Assembly: GCF_040718835.1 (NCBI RefSeq)
Contig: NZ_JBFEFG010000266.1
Coordinates: forward strand, 62,001-126,000
DNA length: 64,000 nt
DNA from: Bremerella sp. JC817
GTDB taxonomy: Bacteria > Planctomycetota > Planctomycetia > Pirellulales > Pirellulaceae
Direction: 5' to 3'
The translations under genes and the position numbers were made by a program. This document shows, one piece after another, positions 36,688 through 45,353 of the stretch (its first letter is position 1; every line of letters starts with the position of its first letter). The notes beneath the pieces were generated by a model. It saw only the letters and a list, made by a program, of their open reading frames with translations. It was not told the DNA's origin and did not search any database.

Positions 36688-38272
36688 TGCGCTTACTTGC
36701 TTCCCTGCATGGCAGCGTAAAACTAAACTCACTTCCGAGGCCTGGCCCTTCGCTCCATGCATCGATATGACCACCGTGATCACTCACGATACGATACGAA
36801 ATGGAGAGCCCCAGTCCTGTCCCTTGGCCATCCCGGCGGCGGGTAAAAAACGGTTCAAACAAGTGGCGACGGACTTCATCGGTCATGCCGCAGCCATCAT
36901 CTTTCACCGTGACTTTCACCTGCTCTCGATCTTCGCTGATCTTCACCAGGACGGTTCCGCCTGGGTCGATGCTGTCGAGTGCGTTGGTAATCAGGTTAAG
37001 AACCACTTGCTTGATTTCCGGTCCATTGACCGGTGCGAGGGCGACCTGGTCGTCCTCGAAGATCAAATTCTTTTCGCGATACTTGCCCAGGTGCCGGACC
37101 ATGTCGATCACGCCTTGCACCAAATCGCGAACGTCAGTTTCCGTCTTCTCGACATCTCCCAGACGCGAGAAGTCGAGCAAACGTTCAGTAATCTCCTTGC
37201 AGCGAAAGGCCTCTTCCTCAATCATTCCGAGGTAGGTCTGCAATACGGTTACGTCGCAATCCCGGAAATGGGTCGTTTCGTTATCCGAATCGTCGATGCC
37301 TTCATTGATGCGCGAGCGTAGCGACTCGGCACAGAAAGCAATCGAAGCGAGCGGGTTGTTGATTTCGTGGGCGACGCCAGCAGCCAGGAAGCCAACGCTG
37401 GCAAGCTGTTCGCTCCGCACGACCTGGCGTGTGCGGTCTTGAACCTGATCGTTCAGGTTCGACTCGATCGCCTGGAAACGGTGCGTCATGGCATTCATCG
37501 CATCCGCCAGGATCGCCAGCTCAGCGTGGCCGTCGAGTTGGATGCGGTGATCGAAGTCGCCGTTGGCAACCCGTCGCGAGCCATCCATCAGCGTGCGAAG
37601 TGGACTGAACAGCCAGCGCCAACTGGCATAGCCGGCGAAGACAATCGCAAAAACCGTTAGGGCCATCACCACGGCTGAAGCGGAAATCCAAAGGCGGTAT
37701 TGGCCACGGACTTCATCTTTAAGCTGCTGCATGTCTTCGATCAGAAAACTAGGCAGCTTCTTAGCCAGCATGTGCAGGTGATCGACTTCACCGGAGAGTT
37801 CTTCGTTCTTGATCTCGTTTAAGAACCAGTCGGCGTTCTGGTAGATGTCGTCCAGCTTATGCAGCGAGCCATGGATCTCGCCGATTGTGTTTCGTTCGTC
37901 CGAGTCGTCGCCGATATCGCTGTCACCGGCAAAGCTGCGGTTAAGCTGCTCTTCGTAACGACGAAGGGCCTCTTGCACCGAGAGGAACTTGGTGCGGAAG
38001 TCTTCGCGGATGAGGGTCAGATCGAGCTGCGTGTCGTGGAAGCCGAAGCGTTTGGAGTGTTTCGCCTGGTTCAGCGTGTGACGAAGCTCGGTCACCGTTA
38101 GCGAGAAGTCGATTGCCAGCGGAAGCTCGGCCGAGCGGGCACTAATGTCGCGCGCCACTTGCCGGTACGACAGACCGCCGGTGATGGTAACCGCGAATAA
38201 GGCGAGAACCAGTCCCAGCAGCAAGCCGCTGCCAATCATCAATTTATGCTTGAGTGGACGTCGGTTGAGCAC
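36662..38272 (-). CDS. Membrane sensor histidine kinase (HAMP, HisKA, HATPase)
   Basis: 536 residues. Transmembrane helices at about 12-33 and 194-216 bracket a helical periplasmic sensor region of ~160 residues. HAMP (about 217-270), then HisKA with 'GVAHEINNPLASIAF' (phospho-acceptor His302), then HATPase_c with 'VVLNLITNALDSI', 'VKDDGCGM' and 'GTGLGLSISYRIVSDHGG' follow. The NtrB-like 'HEINNPL' box suits an NtrC-type partner, which is encoded immediately downstream with a 26-base overlap. The signal sensed is not evident; the sensor region has the look of a four-helix bundle. Confidence 0.94.
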   Translation of the reverse strand: MLNRRPLKHKLMIGSGLLLGLVLALFAVTITGGLSYRQVARDISARSAELPLAIDFSLTVTELRHTLNQAKHSKRFGFHDTQLDLTLIREDFRTKFLSVQEALRRYEEQLNRSFAGDSDIGDDSDERNTIGEIHGSLHKLDDIYQNADWFLNEIKNEELSGEVDHLHMLAKKLPSFLIEDMQQLKDEVRGQYRLWISASAVVMALTVFAIVFAGYASWRWLFSPLRTLMDGSRRVANGDFDHRIQLDGHAELAILADAMNAMTHRFQAIESNLNDQVQDRTRQVVRSEQLASVGFLAAGVAHEINNPLASIAFCAESLRSRINEGIDDSDNETTHFRDCDVTVLQTYLGMIEEEAFRCKEITERLLDFSRLGDVEKTETDVRDLVQGVIDMVRHLGKYREKNLIFEDDQVALAPVNGPEIKQVVLNLITNALDSIDPGGTVLVKISEDREQVKVTVKDDGCGMTDEVRRHLFEPFFTRRRDGQGTGLGLSISYRIVSDHGGHIDAWSEGPGLGSEFSFTLPCREASKRNERRHQAA

Positions 38273-38440
38273 CGCGACCTCCTTGTCGCAGAAGCATCAG
38301 AGACCGGCCATCAATCGGTGCCGGTCGATCCTTTACGCATCCCATAGGCATTTGGTGCGCGAGGAAGAGTGTATCAACTGTTTTGCAAAATTTACAAGGC
38401 CGATGTGGGACGATTCATCAGATTGACGACCACGGTCGAT

Positions 38441-38474
38441 AAAAAAAGTGCCGCTAGCGGGGCCAGCGGCACTT
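38441..38474 (-). terminator. Intrinsic terminator of the DUF1552/DUF1592 operon
   Basis: AAGTGCCGCT (38447-38456) pairs perfectly with AGCGGCACTT (38465-38474); seven T follow on the minus strand. Confidence 0.85.
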
Positions 38475-38505
38475 ATGAATCCATCGAGTTCGATGCGTTC
38501 GGCTC

Positions 38506-39864
38506 TTAGATGATATCGAGCGAGCCGGTCGAGTCGCCGAAATCAGGATCTTGAATGCCCATCTTGTCCATCATCGAGACAAACAGGTTTGCCATTGGCG
38601 TACGCTGTTTTGCTTCCAGTTGGATGTGGCGATCCGTCTGCAGCGCCCCGCCACCCTTACCAGCCAGGATCAGCGGCAGGTTGTCGTGGTTGTGGCGGTT
38701 GCCGTCGCACAGGCCGCTACCGTAAACAATCATCGAGTTGTCCAGGATCGAGGCACCCGAAGGATCTTTCAGGCTCTTCAGCTTCTCGAGGAAGTAGGCC
38801 AGGTGGCTGACATAGAACTTGTCGACCTTGGCGATCTTCTCCAGGGTTTCTGGCTTGTTCTGGTGATGCGAGAGGCTGTGATGCCCTTCCGAAACGCCGA
38901 TTTCCTTGAAGTTGCGATTGCTGCCGTCGTGAGCCAGCATGAACGAAGCGACGCGGGTCGAGTCGGTCTGGAACGACAGGGCCAACAGGTCGAACATCAA
39001 ACGGATGTGCTGAGCGTAATCCTTCGGGATGCCCGAGGGAGCTTCCATCTCGACCTGCGGAAGGTCGCGGAAATGCTCGGCGTTTTCGATTCGCTTTTCA
39101 ATTTCGCGAACGCCGGTCAGGTATTCGTCCAGCTTGTGCACGTCATTACGGCCCAGCTTCGACGACATCGACTTCGTTTCGGTCATCACGAAGTCGAGCA
39201 CCGAGCGGCGTTCCGACATACGGCGATCGAAGTTCTTTTGACGCTCGTCCCCGGTGCCACGACCGAAGAGACGTTCGAACACCAGACGTGGGTTCGACTC
39301 GGCGGTCATTGGGGTATTTTCGGTACGCCACGACAGATTGAACTGGTAGGCACATGAATAGCCTGAGTCGCAAGCGCCCGATTTACGAGCTCCGTCGCAC
39401 GAAAGCTCGAGCGATGGAAGTCGGGTCGTGCTGCCAAGATGCTTGGCCATTTCCTGGTCGATCGAAACGCCCACCTGAATATCGGCCCCGGCGGTCTTCT
39501 TCGGGCGAGCCCCGGTCAAGAAGGTCGAGTGGGCGCGGGCATGGTCGCCGGCGCCGTCGCCATTGGCAAAGCCGTGCGTGTGAGCCAGTCCGCTTAAGAC
39601 CTGGAAGTCGCTTCGCAGGTTTTGAAGTGGCTGCATGGTCTCGTTCAGCTTGTACTGGCTGCCGGTTCCTTCAGGGAACCACTTCGAGACGTTCACGCCA
39701 TTAGGCACATACAGAAAGGCGGAGCGTAGGGGATCACCAGCGGCGGTGGTTGCCGGCTTGCTGGCGGCCTGAGCGATGTTCGGCATCAAGCTTTCCATCG
39801 CAGGCAAAGCCACAGCCAAACCGAGTCCCCTGAGGAAATGGCGGCGAGTGGATTGCATAGTCAT
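38506..39864 (-). CDS. DUF1552 family Tat-exported protein
   Basis: 452 residues from the ATG at 39864 (AAAAAGGAA upstream; an ATG two codons later is possible). The N-terminus 'STRRHFLRGLGLAVALPAM' is a twin-arginine signal. 'LRSAFLYVPNGVNVSKWFP', 'GVSIDQEMAKHLGS', 'LDEYLTGVREIEKRI' and 'MIVYGSGLCDGNRHNHDNLPLILAG' are DUF1552 blocks; the last resembles the metal-binding region of the DUF1501/alkaline-phosphatase-like group. Function is unknown, but it is encoded immediately after a DUF1592 cytochrome-like gene in planctomycetes as here (38-base gap), pointing to a periplasmic redox or degradation role. Confidence 0.9.
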   Translation of the reverse strand: MTMQSTRRHFLRGLGLAVALPAMESLMPNIAQAASKPATTAAGDPLRSAFLYVPNGVNVSKWFPEGTGSQYKLNETMQPLQNLRSDFQVLSGLAHTHGFANGDGAGDHARAHSTFLTGARPKKTAGADIQVGVSIDQEMAKHLGSTTRLPSLELSCDGARKSGACDSGYSCAYQFNLSWRTENTPMTAESNPRLVFERLFGRGTGDERQKNFDRRMSERRSVLDFVMTETKSMSSKLGRNDVHKLDEYLTGVREIEKRIENAEHFRDLPQVEMEAPSGIPKDYAQHIRLMFDLLALSFQTDSTRVASFMLAHDGSNRNFKEIGVSEGHHSLSHHQNKPETLEKIAKVDKFYVSHLAYFLEKLKSLKDPSGASILDNSMIVYGSGLCDGNRHNHDNLPLILAGKGGGALQTDRHIQLEAKQRTPMANLFVSMMDKMGIQDPDFGDSTGSLDII

Positions 39865-39902
39865 GGCATCAATTCCTTTTTGGCGCGTGGGTGCTGGCAG
39901 GG

Positions 39903-41861
39903 TCATTCGGCCGACGACAGCAGGCTGCCGTCACCGCGACGCTTCTGGAAGGGGGCACTATCAACCAAGGTGTGGAGCATCTGACGAAGCTTGCCGTCGT
40001 TGGATTGCATCTGATCGACAATCGAATCGACGGTAGGCGTGTCGTAATACTCCAAACCCCGGCCCAAGGCAAAGGTGAGGAGTTTTTCGGTCAAACAGCG
40101 GTAAAAATCGATTTTTCGTTCGCTGGCCAAGACCTGGGAAAGCTGCTGAACGTCCGAGAACTTCTCGCCGGTCATCAGCTTGCCACTGGTTTCGATCGGT
40201 TGGCCGTCGTCGCTGTCGCGGTATTGGCCGATGTAGCTGTACTTTTCCAAGGCCAGCCCGAGTGGATCCATGCGCGAGTGGCACGAATTGCACAGGGCTT
40301 CGCTTCGGTGCAGTTCCATCTGTTCCCGCATCGTCAGCTTCTTTCCCCTTTGGCGAATGGCTTCCAGGGCGGGAACATTCGGCGGAGCAGGGGGTGGTGG
40401 CGTCCCCAGGATGTTGTCGAGCACGAACAAGCCACGCTTTACCGGTGAAGTCCGCGTCGGGTTCGAGCTGACCACCAGGAACGTGCCCTGGGTCAGAATC
40501 CCGCCACGCTTGCTGTCCTTCGGCAAAGTGACTTTCTTCAGCTTGCCATCTTCCAGGCCTTTGATTTCTTCCAGACCATAGAACTTGGCGAGTGGTTTGT
40601 TGAGGAACGTATAGTCGGCGGTCAGCAGTTCGGTCGCGGGACGGTCTTCCTTCAGGATGTACTCAAACAGCATTTCCGTTTCTTTCCGCATCGCCTGGCG
40701 AACGGTCCGGCTGAAGACGCGGTTAGCATCGCCCAGGTCCTTCACGCCCAAGGCTCGGCGGGCGTCGATGCTGATCGCTTCGACGTCCTGGGCCTGAAGC
40801 CACTGACCGACGAAGCGGGTGGTGAAGCGTTCCGACTTCGGATCGTCGAGCATGCGATCGACCTGGGCATGCAGGTTCTCGCGAAGCTTCCCTTCGGCGG
40901 CAAGCTTCGTGAGCTCGTCGTCAGGCAGCGAACACCACAGGAAGTAGGAAAGTCGCGAAGCCAGGCTGTACTGATCGATCGGGACGATCTCGCCTGGGTT
41001 GTTTGGTTCTGGTTGGATCTCGGCACGGAAGAGGAACTGAGGCGAAATCAGCATCGCCGCCATCGCCTGAGCAACGCTGTACTCGAACGATTGGCCTTCC
41101 AGCGAGCTGATGTGCTGCTGGATCGCGACCAGGCGGTCGAGGGTCCCTTCGTCGATCGGACGACGGAACGCTTTCGAGCCGTAATGCTTCAAGATCTTGC
41201 GGGCGTAAGCCTTTTGCTGCTCGGCATCTTCCGGCGGAGGACCGTCCATGAAGATCCGCTTGTACTTCCACTCAGGCTTCTTGTCGACCAGGACCACCGC
41301 TTTGACGATTTCCTGGGCGGCGTCGAAGTATTTCTCGGTCATCAGTGGCGAGATCGAAAGGACGTCGCCGATGGTATCGAACCCATAGCCGGTATCGTCT
41401 GGCGGGAACGATTCGTTAACATTGAAGCGATAGCCGAACAGGTCTTCGATCGTGTAGCGATACTCGTCGCGGTTCAACCGACGGATCGTCACGCGGCCTG
41501 GGTCTGGCTTGGCAGGGTCGAGTTTGAAGACTTGTGACTCAATCCAACGACCGACCATTTCCGATTCCTCTTGAGTCGGCTGCTTTTCGTCGGCTGGCGG
41601 CATGGTCTGGGCACGCAGGTTACGCCAAACGGCCAACCAGGTCTTCTGGGCCGATTCGCGTTCTTGCGGAGTCATTGTCTCGAGATGATCGAGCGTGACG
41701 CCCCCTTCATCGGATCCATATCCGTGGCAGTCGTAGCAGTAGCTTTCGAGGATCGGTTGGATCTTCGCGAAGTCGGGCACTTGCGATTTCGTCTCGGCAG
41801 CGTCGCTGGCGCTGATAGCAATCAGCGAAGCAAACAAAGCGAGGGTAGAGATTCGGTGCAT
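39903..41861 (-). CDS. DUF1592-family secreted cytochrome-like protein
   Basis: 652 residues with a signal peptide ('LALFASLIAISASDA'). A cytochrome c-like motif CYDCHG near residue 41 is followed by the planctomycete module series: DUF1587 ('RRLNRDEYRYTIEDLFGY', about 125-185), DUF1595-like helices, DUF1592 ('YSLASRLSYFLWCSLPDDEL', about 295-420), DUF1588 ('GILTQGTFLVVSSNPTRTSPVKRG', and 'CNSCHSRMDPLGLALEKY', about 445-560) and DUF1585 at the C-terminus. These proteins are thought to be periplasmic, heme-binding enzymes; reactions are undefined. It is the first gene of a two-gene operon with the DUF1552 gene. Confidence 0.92.
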   Translation of the reverse strand: MHRISTLALFASLIAISASDAAETKSQVPDFAKIQPILESYCYDCHGYGSDEGGVTLDHLETMTPQERESAQKTWLAVWRNLRAQTMPPADEKQPTQEESEMVGRWIESQVFKLDPAKPDPGRVTIRRLNRDEYRYTIEDLFGYRFNVNESFPPDDTGYGFDTIGDVLSISPLMTEKYFDAAQEIVKAVVLVDKKPEWKYKRIFMDGPPPEDAEQQKAYARKILKHYGSKAFRRPIDEGTLDRLVAIQQHISSLEGQSFEYSVAQAMAAMLISPQFLFRAEIQPEPNNPGEIVPIDQYSLASRLSYFLWCSLPDDELTKLAAEGKLRENLHAQVDRMLDDPKSERFTTRFVGQWLQAQDVEAISIDARRALGVKDLGDANRVFSRTVRQAMRKETEMLFEYILKEDRPATELLTADYTFLNKPLAKFYGLEEIKGLEDGKLKKVTLPKDSKRGGILTQGTFLVVSSNPTRTSPVKRGLFVLDNILGTPPPPAPPNVPALEAIRQRGKKLTMREQMELHRSEALCNSCHSRMDPLGLALEKYSYIGQYRDSDDGQPIETSGKLMTGEKFSDVQQLSQVLASERKIDFYRCLTEKLLTFALGRGLEYYDTPTVDSIVDQMQSNDGKLRQMLHTLVDSAPFQKRRGDGSLLSSAE

Positions 41862-42209
41862 AAGTTTCGTCAGGCAGGAACCAAGTATTGGGGACGGCCC
41901 ATGGCAGAGAGTGCTAAACTCACGGCATGAGAGAAACTTGGCAGAGGTAGTTTGTGGGGGTGGTGGGAACGCGACTCGGTTTATTCGGAGGGGGTTGAAG
42001 CCGCGCTGCCAGGAAGGCTCAATTAGTAATCGTATGAAGGGACGTCGTTGAAGTAAAGATTTATTCGGCCGTTATGGGGGTTCCCCCAGTTGGTATGGTT
42101 GGGTCAGTCAAAGGCTGCTTCCTCGGTAAAACGGGGAGTGCCAGCTTCTATAGCAACAGAGTTGAATTTTGGTAGAAAAAAACTAACTAGTCTGCAAAGT
42201 TGAACACCT
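41862..42209. other. Divergent intergenic region
   Basis: 348 bases between the DUF1592 gene and the ABC importer operon. GGGGG-TT-CCCCC near 42075 is a small hairpin. I looked for the conserved TPP-riboswitch strings (CTGAGA, ACCTGATC) here and did not find them. No small gene is evident. Confidence 0.5.
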
Positions 42210-42956
42210 GTGTCCGCAATTCAGTTTCGCGACATTGAGAAGCAATTTACGCCGGAGTCGGTGGTCGTCGCCATCGATCAGCTCGACATCCCGGCCGGGC
42301 AATTCGTCTCGCTGGTGGGGCCTTCAGGCTGCGGGAAATCGACGCTACTGCGGATGGTGGCAGGGCTCGATGAGCCAACGCAAGGCGAAGTGACGCTCAG
42401 CGATTCCAAGCACAGCCAGTGTGCGTTCGTTTTCCAGGATGCCAACCTCATCCTCTGGCGGACCGCTCAAGAGAACGTTCGTCTTCCATTGGAACTGCGG
42501 GGGCCAGTCACCGCAGAGCAGCGGCGGACAATCGACCAGGCGATCGAAATGGTCGGGCTACGGAAAGAGGACTTTCGAAAGTTCCCCCGGATGCTTTCGG
42601 GCGGGATGCGAATGCGGGTCTCGTTGGCCCGAGCCATGGTTACCCAGCCGAACGTCTTGCTGCTGGATGAACCATTCGCGGCGCTCGACGACTTGCTACG
42701 CAATCAACTGAACGAACAACTGCTCGACCTTTGGCATCAGCAAAATTGGACCAGCTTGTTCGTTACCCACAACGTTCCCGAGGCGGTGTTCTTGAGTCAA
42801 CGCATTCTGGTGATGCATGCTCGGCCAGGACGAATTGTGGCGGACCTCGAAGTTCCGTTTGAATACCCTCGCAAAACGCAACTCCGAAACGACCCCGACT
42901 TCGCCCGTTTCTGCGGAGAGGTCATTGCGAAGCTCGCGGGAGTCACGCTGGTATGA
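42210..42956 (+). CDS. ABC importer ATP-binding protein (SsuB/TauB/ThiZ family)
   Basis: 248 residues from a GTG at 42210. Walker A 'GPSGCGKST' (about 38-46), Q-loop 'CAFVFQDANLILWRTAQENVRLPL', signature 'LSGGMRMRVSLARAM', Walker B 'VLLLDEPFAALDD' and H-loop 'LFVTHNVPEAVFLSQRILVM' are intact. 'DEPFAALD' and 'THNVPEAVFL' place it with nitrate/sulfonate/thiamine-precursor importers. Its end overlaps the permease gene by four bases (ATGA), the hallmark of a coupled operon that continues with a binding lipoprotein and a histidine phosphatase. Confidence 0.93.
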   Translation: MSAIQFRDIEKQFTPESVVVAIDQLDIPAGQFVSLVGPSGCGKSTLLRMVAGLDEPTQGEVTLSDSKHSQCAFVFQDANLILWRTAQENVRLPLELRGPVTAEQRRTIDQAIEMVGLRKEDFRKFPRMLSGGMRMRVSLARAMVTQPNVLLLDEPFAALDDLLRNQLNEQLLDLWHQQNWTSLFVTHNVPEAVFLSQRILVMHARPGRIVADLEVPFEYPRKTQLRNDPDFARFCGEVIAKLAGVTLV

Positions 42957-43732
42957 GTGAAGATCGTTTCAGTTGGCGGACGATCGTGCTGCCGCTGCTG
43001 GTGTTGGTGGTGACCATCATCCTGTGGGAAGTGATTATCCGAGTCAGCGGGCTGGAGCCTTACATTTTGCCGGGACCTGGCGAAGTGGCTCGCACGATGT
43101 GGCAAAAGAAAGAAGCCTTGCTCGGTTACACGCTGCGAACCGGAATGGTCGCCGTTAGTGGGTTTGCCATTTCGGTCGTGCTGGGCGTGGCAGTTTCGCT
43201 GTTGTTTTCGCAATCGGCGATCATTCGGCAGAGTGGTTATCCGTACGCGATCTTCTTTCAAACGGTCCCGATCGTGGCGGTAGCTCCGCTGGTGATTGCG
43301 ATCTGTGGCTATGGTGCGTTGAGCGTGATCGTGGTGACGACGATGATCTCGCTCTTTCCGATCATCACGAGTACCACGACCGGGCTGATCGCGGTCGATC
43401 GCGGTTTGCTCGACTTGTTTCGGCTGAACAAGGCGAGCCGCTGGCAGATTCTGTGGAAGCTGCAGTTCCCTGGGGCAATTCGCTATTTGTTAACCGGCAT
43501 GAAAACGAGTGCTGGGCTGGCAGTCGTCGGAGCGATTGTGGGCGAGTTCTTTGCCGGGCATTCGAGCGGGCACCAAGGGCTCGGCTATTTCATTCTCGTT
43601 TCCCAAAATCAGATTAGCACCGCGAGTCTGTTTGCCGGTACGATTTGCAGTACGCTGTTGGGCGTCGTTGTTTTCACCTCGGTTACAGTTCTGGGCCGCT
43701 TGTTTCTGCGGCGCTGGGTTTGGGAAGGTTAA
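42953..43732 (+). CDS. ABC importer permease (SsuC/ThiX family)
   Basis: 259 residues with about six transmembrane helices, first at about 12-30. 'IRVSGLEPYILPGPGEVARTMW' is the typical N-terminal segment. The EAA-type coupling region is 'GLLDLFRLNKASRWQILWKLQFPGAIRYLLTGMKTSAGLAVVGAIVGEF', standard for the BPD_transp_1 family. It forms the inner-membrane channel for the adjacent ATPase and binding protein. The start codon overlaps the ATPase stop. The substrate cannot be read from the permease alone. Confidence 0.92.
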   Translation: MSEDRFSWRTIVLPLLVLVVTIILWEVIIRVSGLEPYILPGPGEVARTMWQKKEALLGYTLRTGMVAVSGFAISVVLGVAVSLLFSQSAIIRQSGYPYAIFFQTVPIVAVAPLVIAICGYGALSVIVVTTMISLFPIITSTTTGLIAVDRGLLDLFRLNKASRWQILWKLQFPGAIRYLLTGMKTSAGLAVVGAIVGEFFAGHSSGHQGLGYFILVSQNQISTASLFAGTICSTLLGVVVFTSVTVLGRLFLRRWVWEG

Positions 43733-43734
43733 AC

Positions 43735-44715
43735 GTGTCACGTTACGCGATTGCCCTGATGGTTGGTTGTCTGCTGATGCTGGCGACAGGCTGTGGAAGC
43801 GAGTCTGCCGATTCGCCAAGTGCCGGCGGCAAAAAAACAGTGGGGCTGCGCAAAGTTCAGTTGGCTTTGAACTGGTTTCCGGAGGCCGAGCATGGTGGGT
43901 TTTATGCTGCCAAGCTGAATGGCTTCTACGAAGAAGAAGGCCTCGATGTTGAGATCATCCCCGGCGGTCCTGGCTCACCGGTGATTCAGCAAGTGGCACG
44001 CGGGGCGGTCTCGTTTGGTGTCGCCACCGCTGACCAGGTCCCGCTTGGGCGAGCCCAGGGAGCCAATGTCGTGGCGACCTTCGCCGCGATCGATCAGAGT
44101 CCTCGCTGCTTTCTGGTACACGAAGAGTCCGGTATCAAGACGCTGGAAGAGTTGAAAAATGTCACCCTGGCGATGAGCAGTGGTCGGGCCTTTTCCGAGT
44201 ATCTGAAAAAACATGTGCCGCTGACTAAAGTGCGGATCGTTCCTTACGACGGCAGCATCGCGGCATTTCTGCGCGACAAGAACTTCGCTCAGCAGGCGTA
44301 CGAATTCAGCGAACCGTTTCTGGCAAAAGAAGAAGGGGCAAACGTGCGTGTGTTGCCGATCCGGGCCATCGGCTACAACCCTTACGCCAGTTTGTTGATC
44401 ACGTCGGATAAGTTAGCCAAGGAAGATGCGGAGCTGGTTGCCGCGATGACGCGGGCCACACTCAAGGGCTGGCAAACTTATCTGAACGAACCTCGCAAAA
44501 CGAACGAACATTTGCAATCGCTCAACCCTGAGTTAACCGCCGGCGTGCTAGACTTTGGAGCCAAAGCGATTCGAAAGTTGACCATCGTCGATCAGCCCAC
44601 CTTCGGACAAATGACCGCCGAGCGATGGAAGACTTTGGTCGATCAACTGGTCGAAATCGAACTGATTCCGAAAGACTCTGTTTCCGCGGATGCCTGTTTT
44701 CAAGAGACACCATGA
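43735..44715 (+). CDS. NMT1/THI5-like substrate-binding lipoprotein of ABC importer
   Basis: 326 residues from a GTG at 43735, two bases after the permease stop and with GGAAGG upstream; a longer frame overlapping the permease is rejected because the GTG start opens a lipoprotein signal (lipobox 'LATGC'). 'VQLALNWFPEAEHGGFYAAKLNGFYEEEGLDVEI' is the NMT1/THI5 signature seen in ThiY and relatives that bind thiamine pyrimidine precursors, and more loosely in sulfonate and nitrate binding proteins. 'RGAVSFGVATADQV' and 'YNPYASLLITSDK' fit the same fold. A pyrimidine precursor is the favoured ligand, but this is inference. Confidence 0.88.
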   Translation: MSRYAIALMVGCLLMLATGCGSESADSPSAGGKKTVGLRKVQLALNWFPEAEHGGFYAAKLNGFYEEEGLDVEIIPGGPGSPVIQQVARGAVSFGVATADQVPLGRAQGANVVATFAAIDQSPRCFLVHEESGIKTLEELKNVTLAMSSGRAFSEYLKKHVPLTKVRIVPYDGSIAAFLRDKNFAQQAYEFSEPFLAKEEGANVRVLPIRAIGYNPYASLLITSDKLAKEDAELVAAMTRATLKGWQTYLNEPRKTNEHLQSLNPELTAGVLDFGAKAIRKLTIVDQPTFGQMTAERWKTLVDQLVEIELIPKDSVSADACFQETP

Positions 44716-45353
44716 GCAACGAAATCTCTGCTGATACCTGTTGGATGTTCCTGGTTCGTCATGGGGCGACCGAGTTCAATTTGAATTGCCCGAGCATCCT
44801 GCAAGGAAATGGCGTCGATGGACCTTTAGCCGACATCGGTCGCCGTCAGGCGGCTGCGACCGGCGAGTTCCTCAGCGGGTATCCGTTCGATGCGGTCTAT
44901 TCGAGTCCGATGAAGCGAGCCCAGGAAACGGCCGGCATCATCGCACCAGATCATTCGATTGTCACCGTGCCAGAGATCATCGAAGCGGATGTCGGTCGTT
45001 GGTTGAATCGTGACTGGCACGACATCGAGAAGACCGAGCCGGAAGAGTACCGCAAGCATCTGGACGATCCTTCAATCTATCCTTATCCAGGGGGCGAATC
45101 GGCCACCGACGTCGCCAACCGAGCGGTCCCCAAGCTAACGCAGTTGCTACACGACAACCTCGGCAAGCGTATCCTGGTGGTGGCTCACTACATCGTGATT
45201 CGCGTGATGATCGCTTCGCTGTACAAGACGCCGCTGAAGTACATGCGCATGATTCATCTCGATAACTGCGGCGTCACGCTCATCAAGCTGCAAGATGGCG
45301 AACCGCAGCTGTTATCGGCGAACTCGGCCTTCCACTTGCAAGACGTGCGTTAG
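44712..45353 (+). CDS. Histidine phosphatase (phosphoglycerate mutase-like) family protein
   Basis: 213 residues from the ATG at 44712, which overlaps the stop of the binding-protein gene (ATGA). 'MFLVRHGATEFN' is the RHG catalytic motif with the phospho-acceptor His. 'YSSPMKRAQETAGII', the Glu-rich 'EADVGRWLNRDWHDIE' and the second catalytic His in 'ILVVAHYIVIRVMIASL' complete the site. It dephosphorylates small phosphorylated metabolites in the cytoplasm. Its place in an importer operon suggests it acts on the imported compound or a derivative. It ends overlapping the convergent lpxK gene by four bases. Confidence 0.92.
   Translation: MSNEISADTCWMFLVRHGATEFNLNCPSILQGNGVDGPLADIGRRQAAATGEFLSGYPFDAVYSSPMKRAQETAGIIAPDHSIVTVPEIIEADVGRWLNRDWHDIEKTEPEEYRKHLDDPSIYPYPGGESATDVANRAVPKLTQLLHDNLGKRILVVAHYIVIRVMIASLYKTPLKYMRMIHLDNCGVTLIKLQDGEPQLLSANSAFHLQDVR

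Noticed and set aside
41862..42209. Possible TPP riboswitch before the THI5-like importer
   Set aside because: The conserved CTGAGA and ACCTGATC strings are absent and no matching fold was seen by eye.
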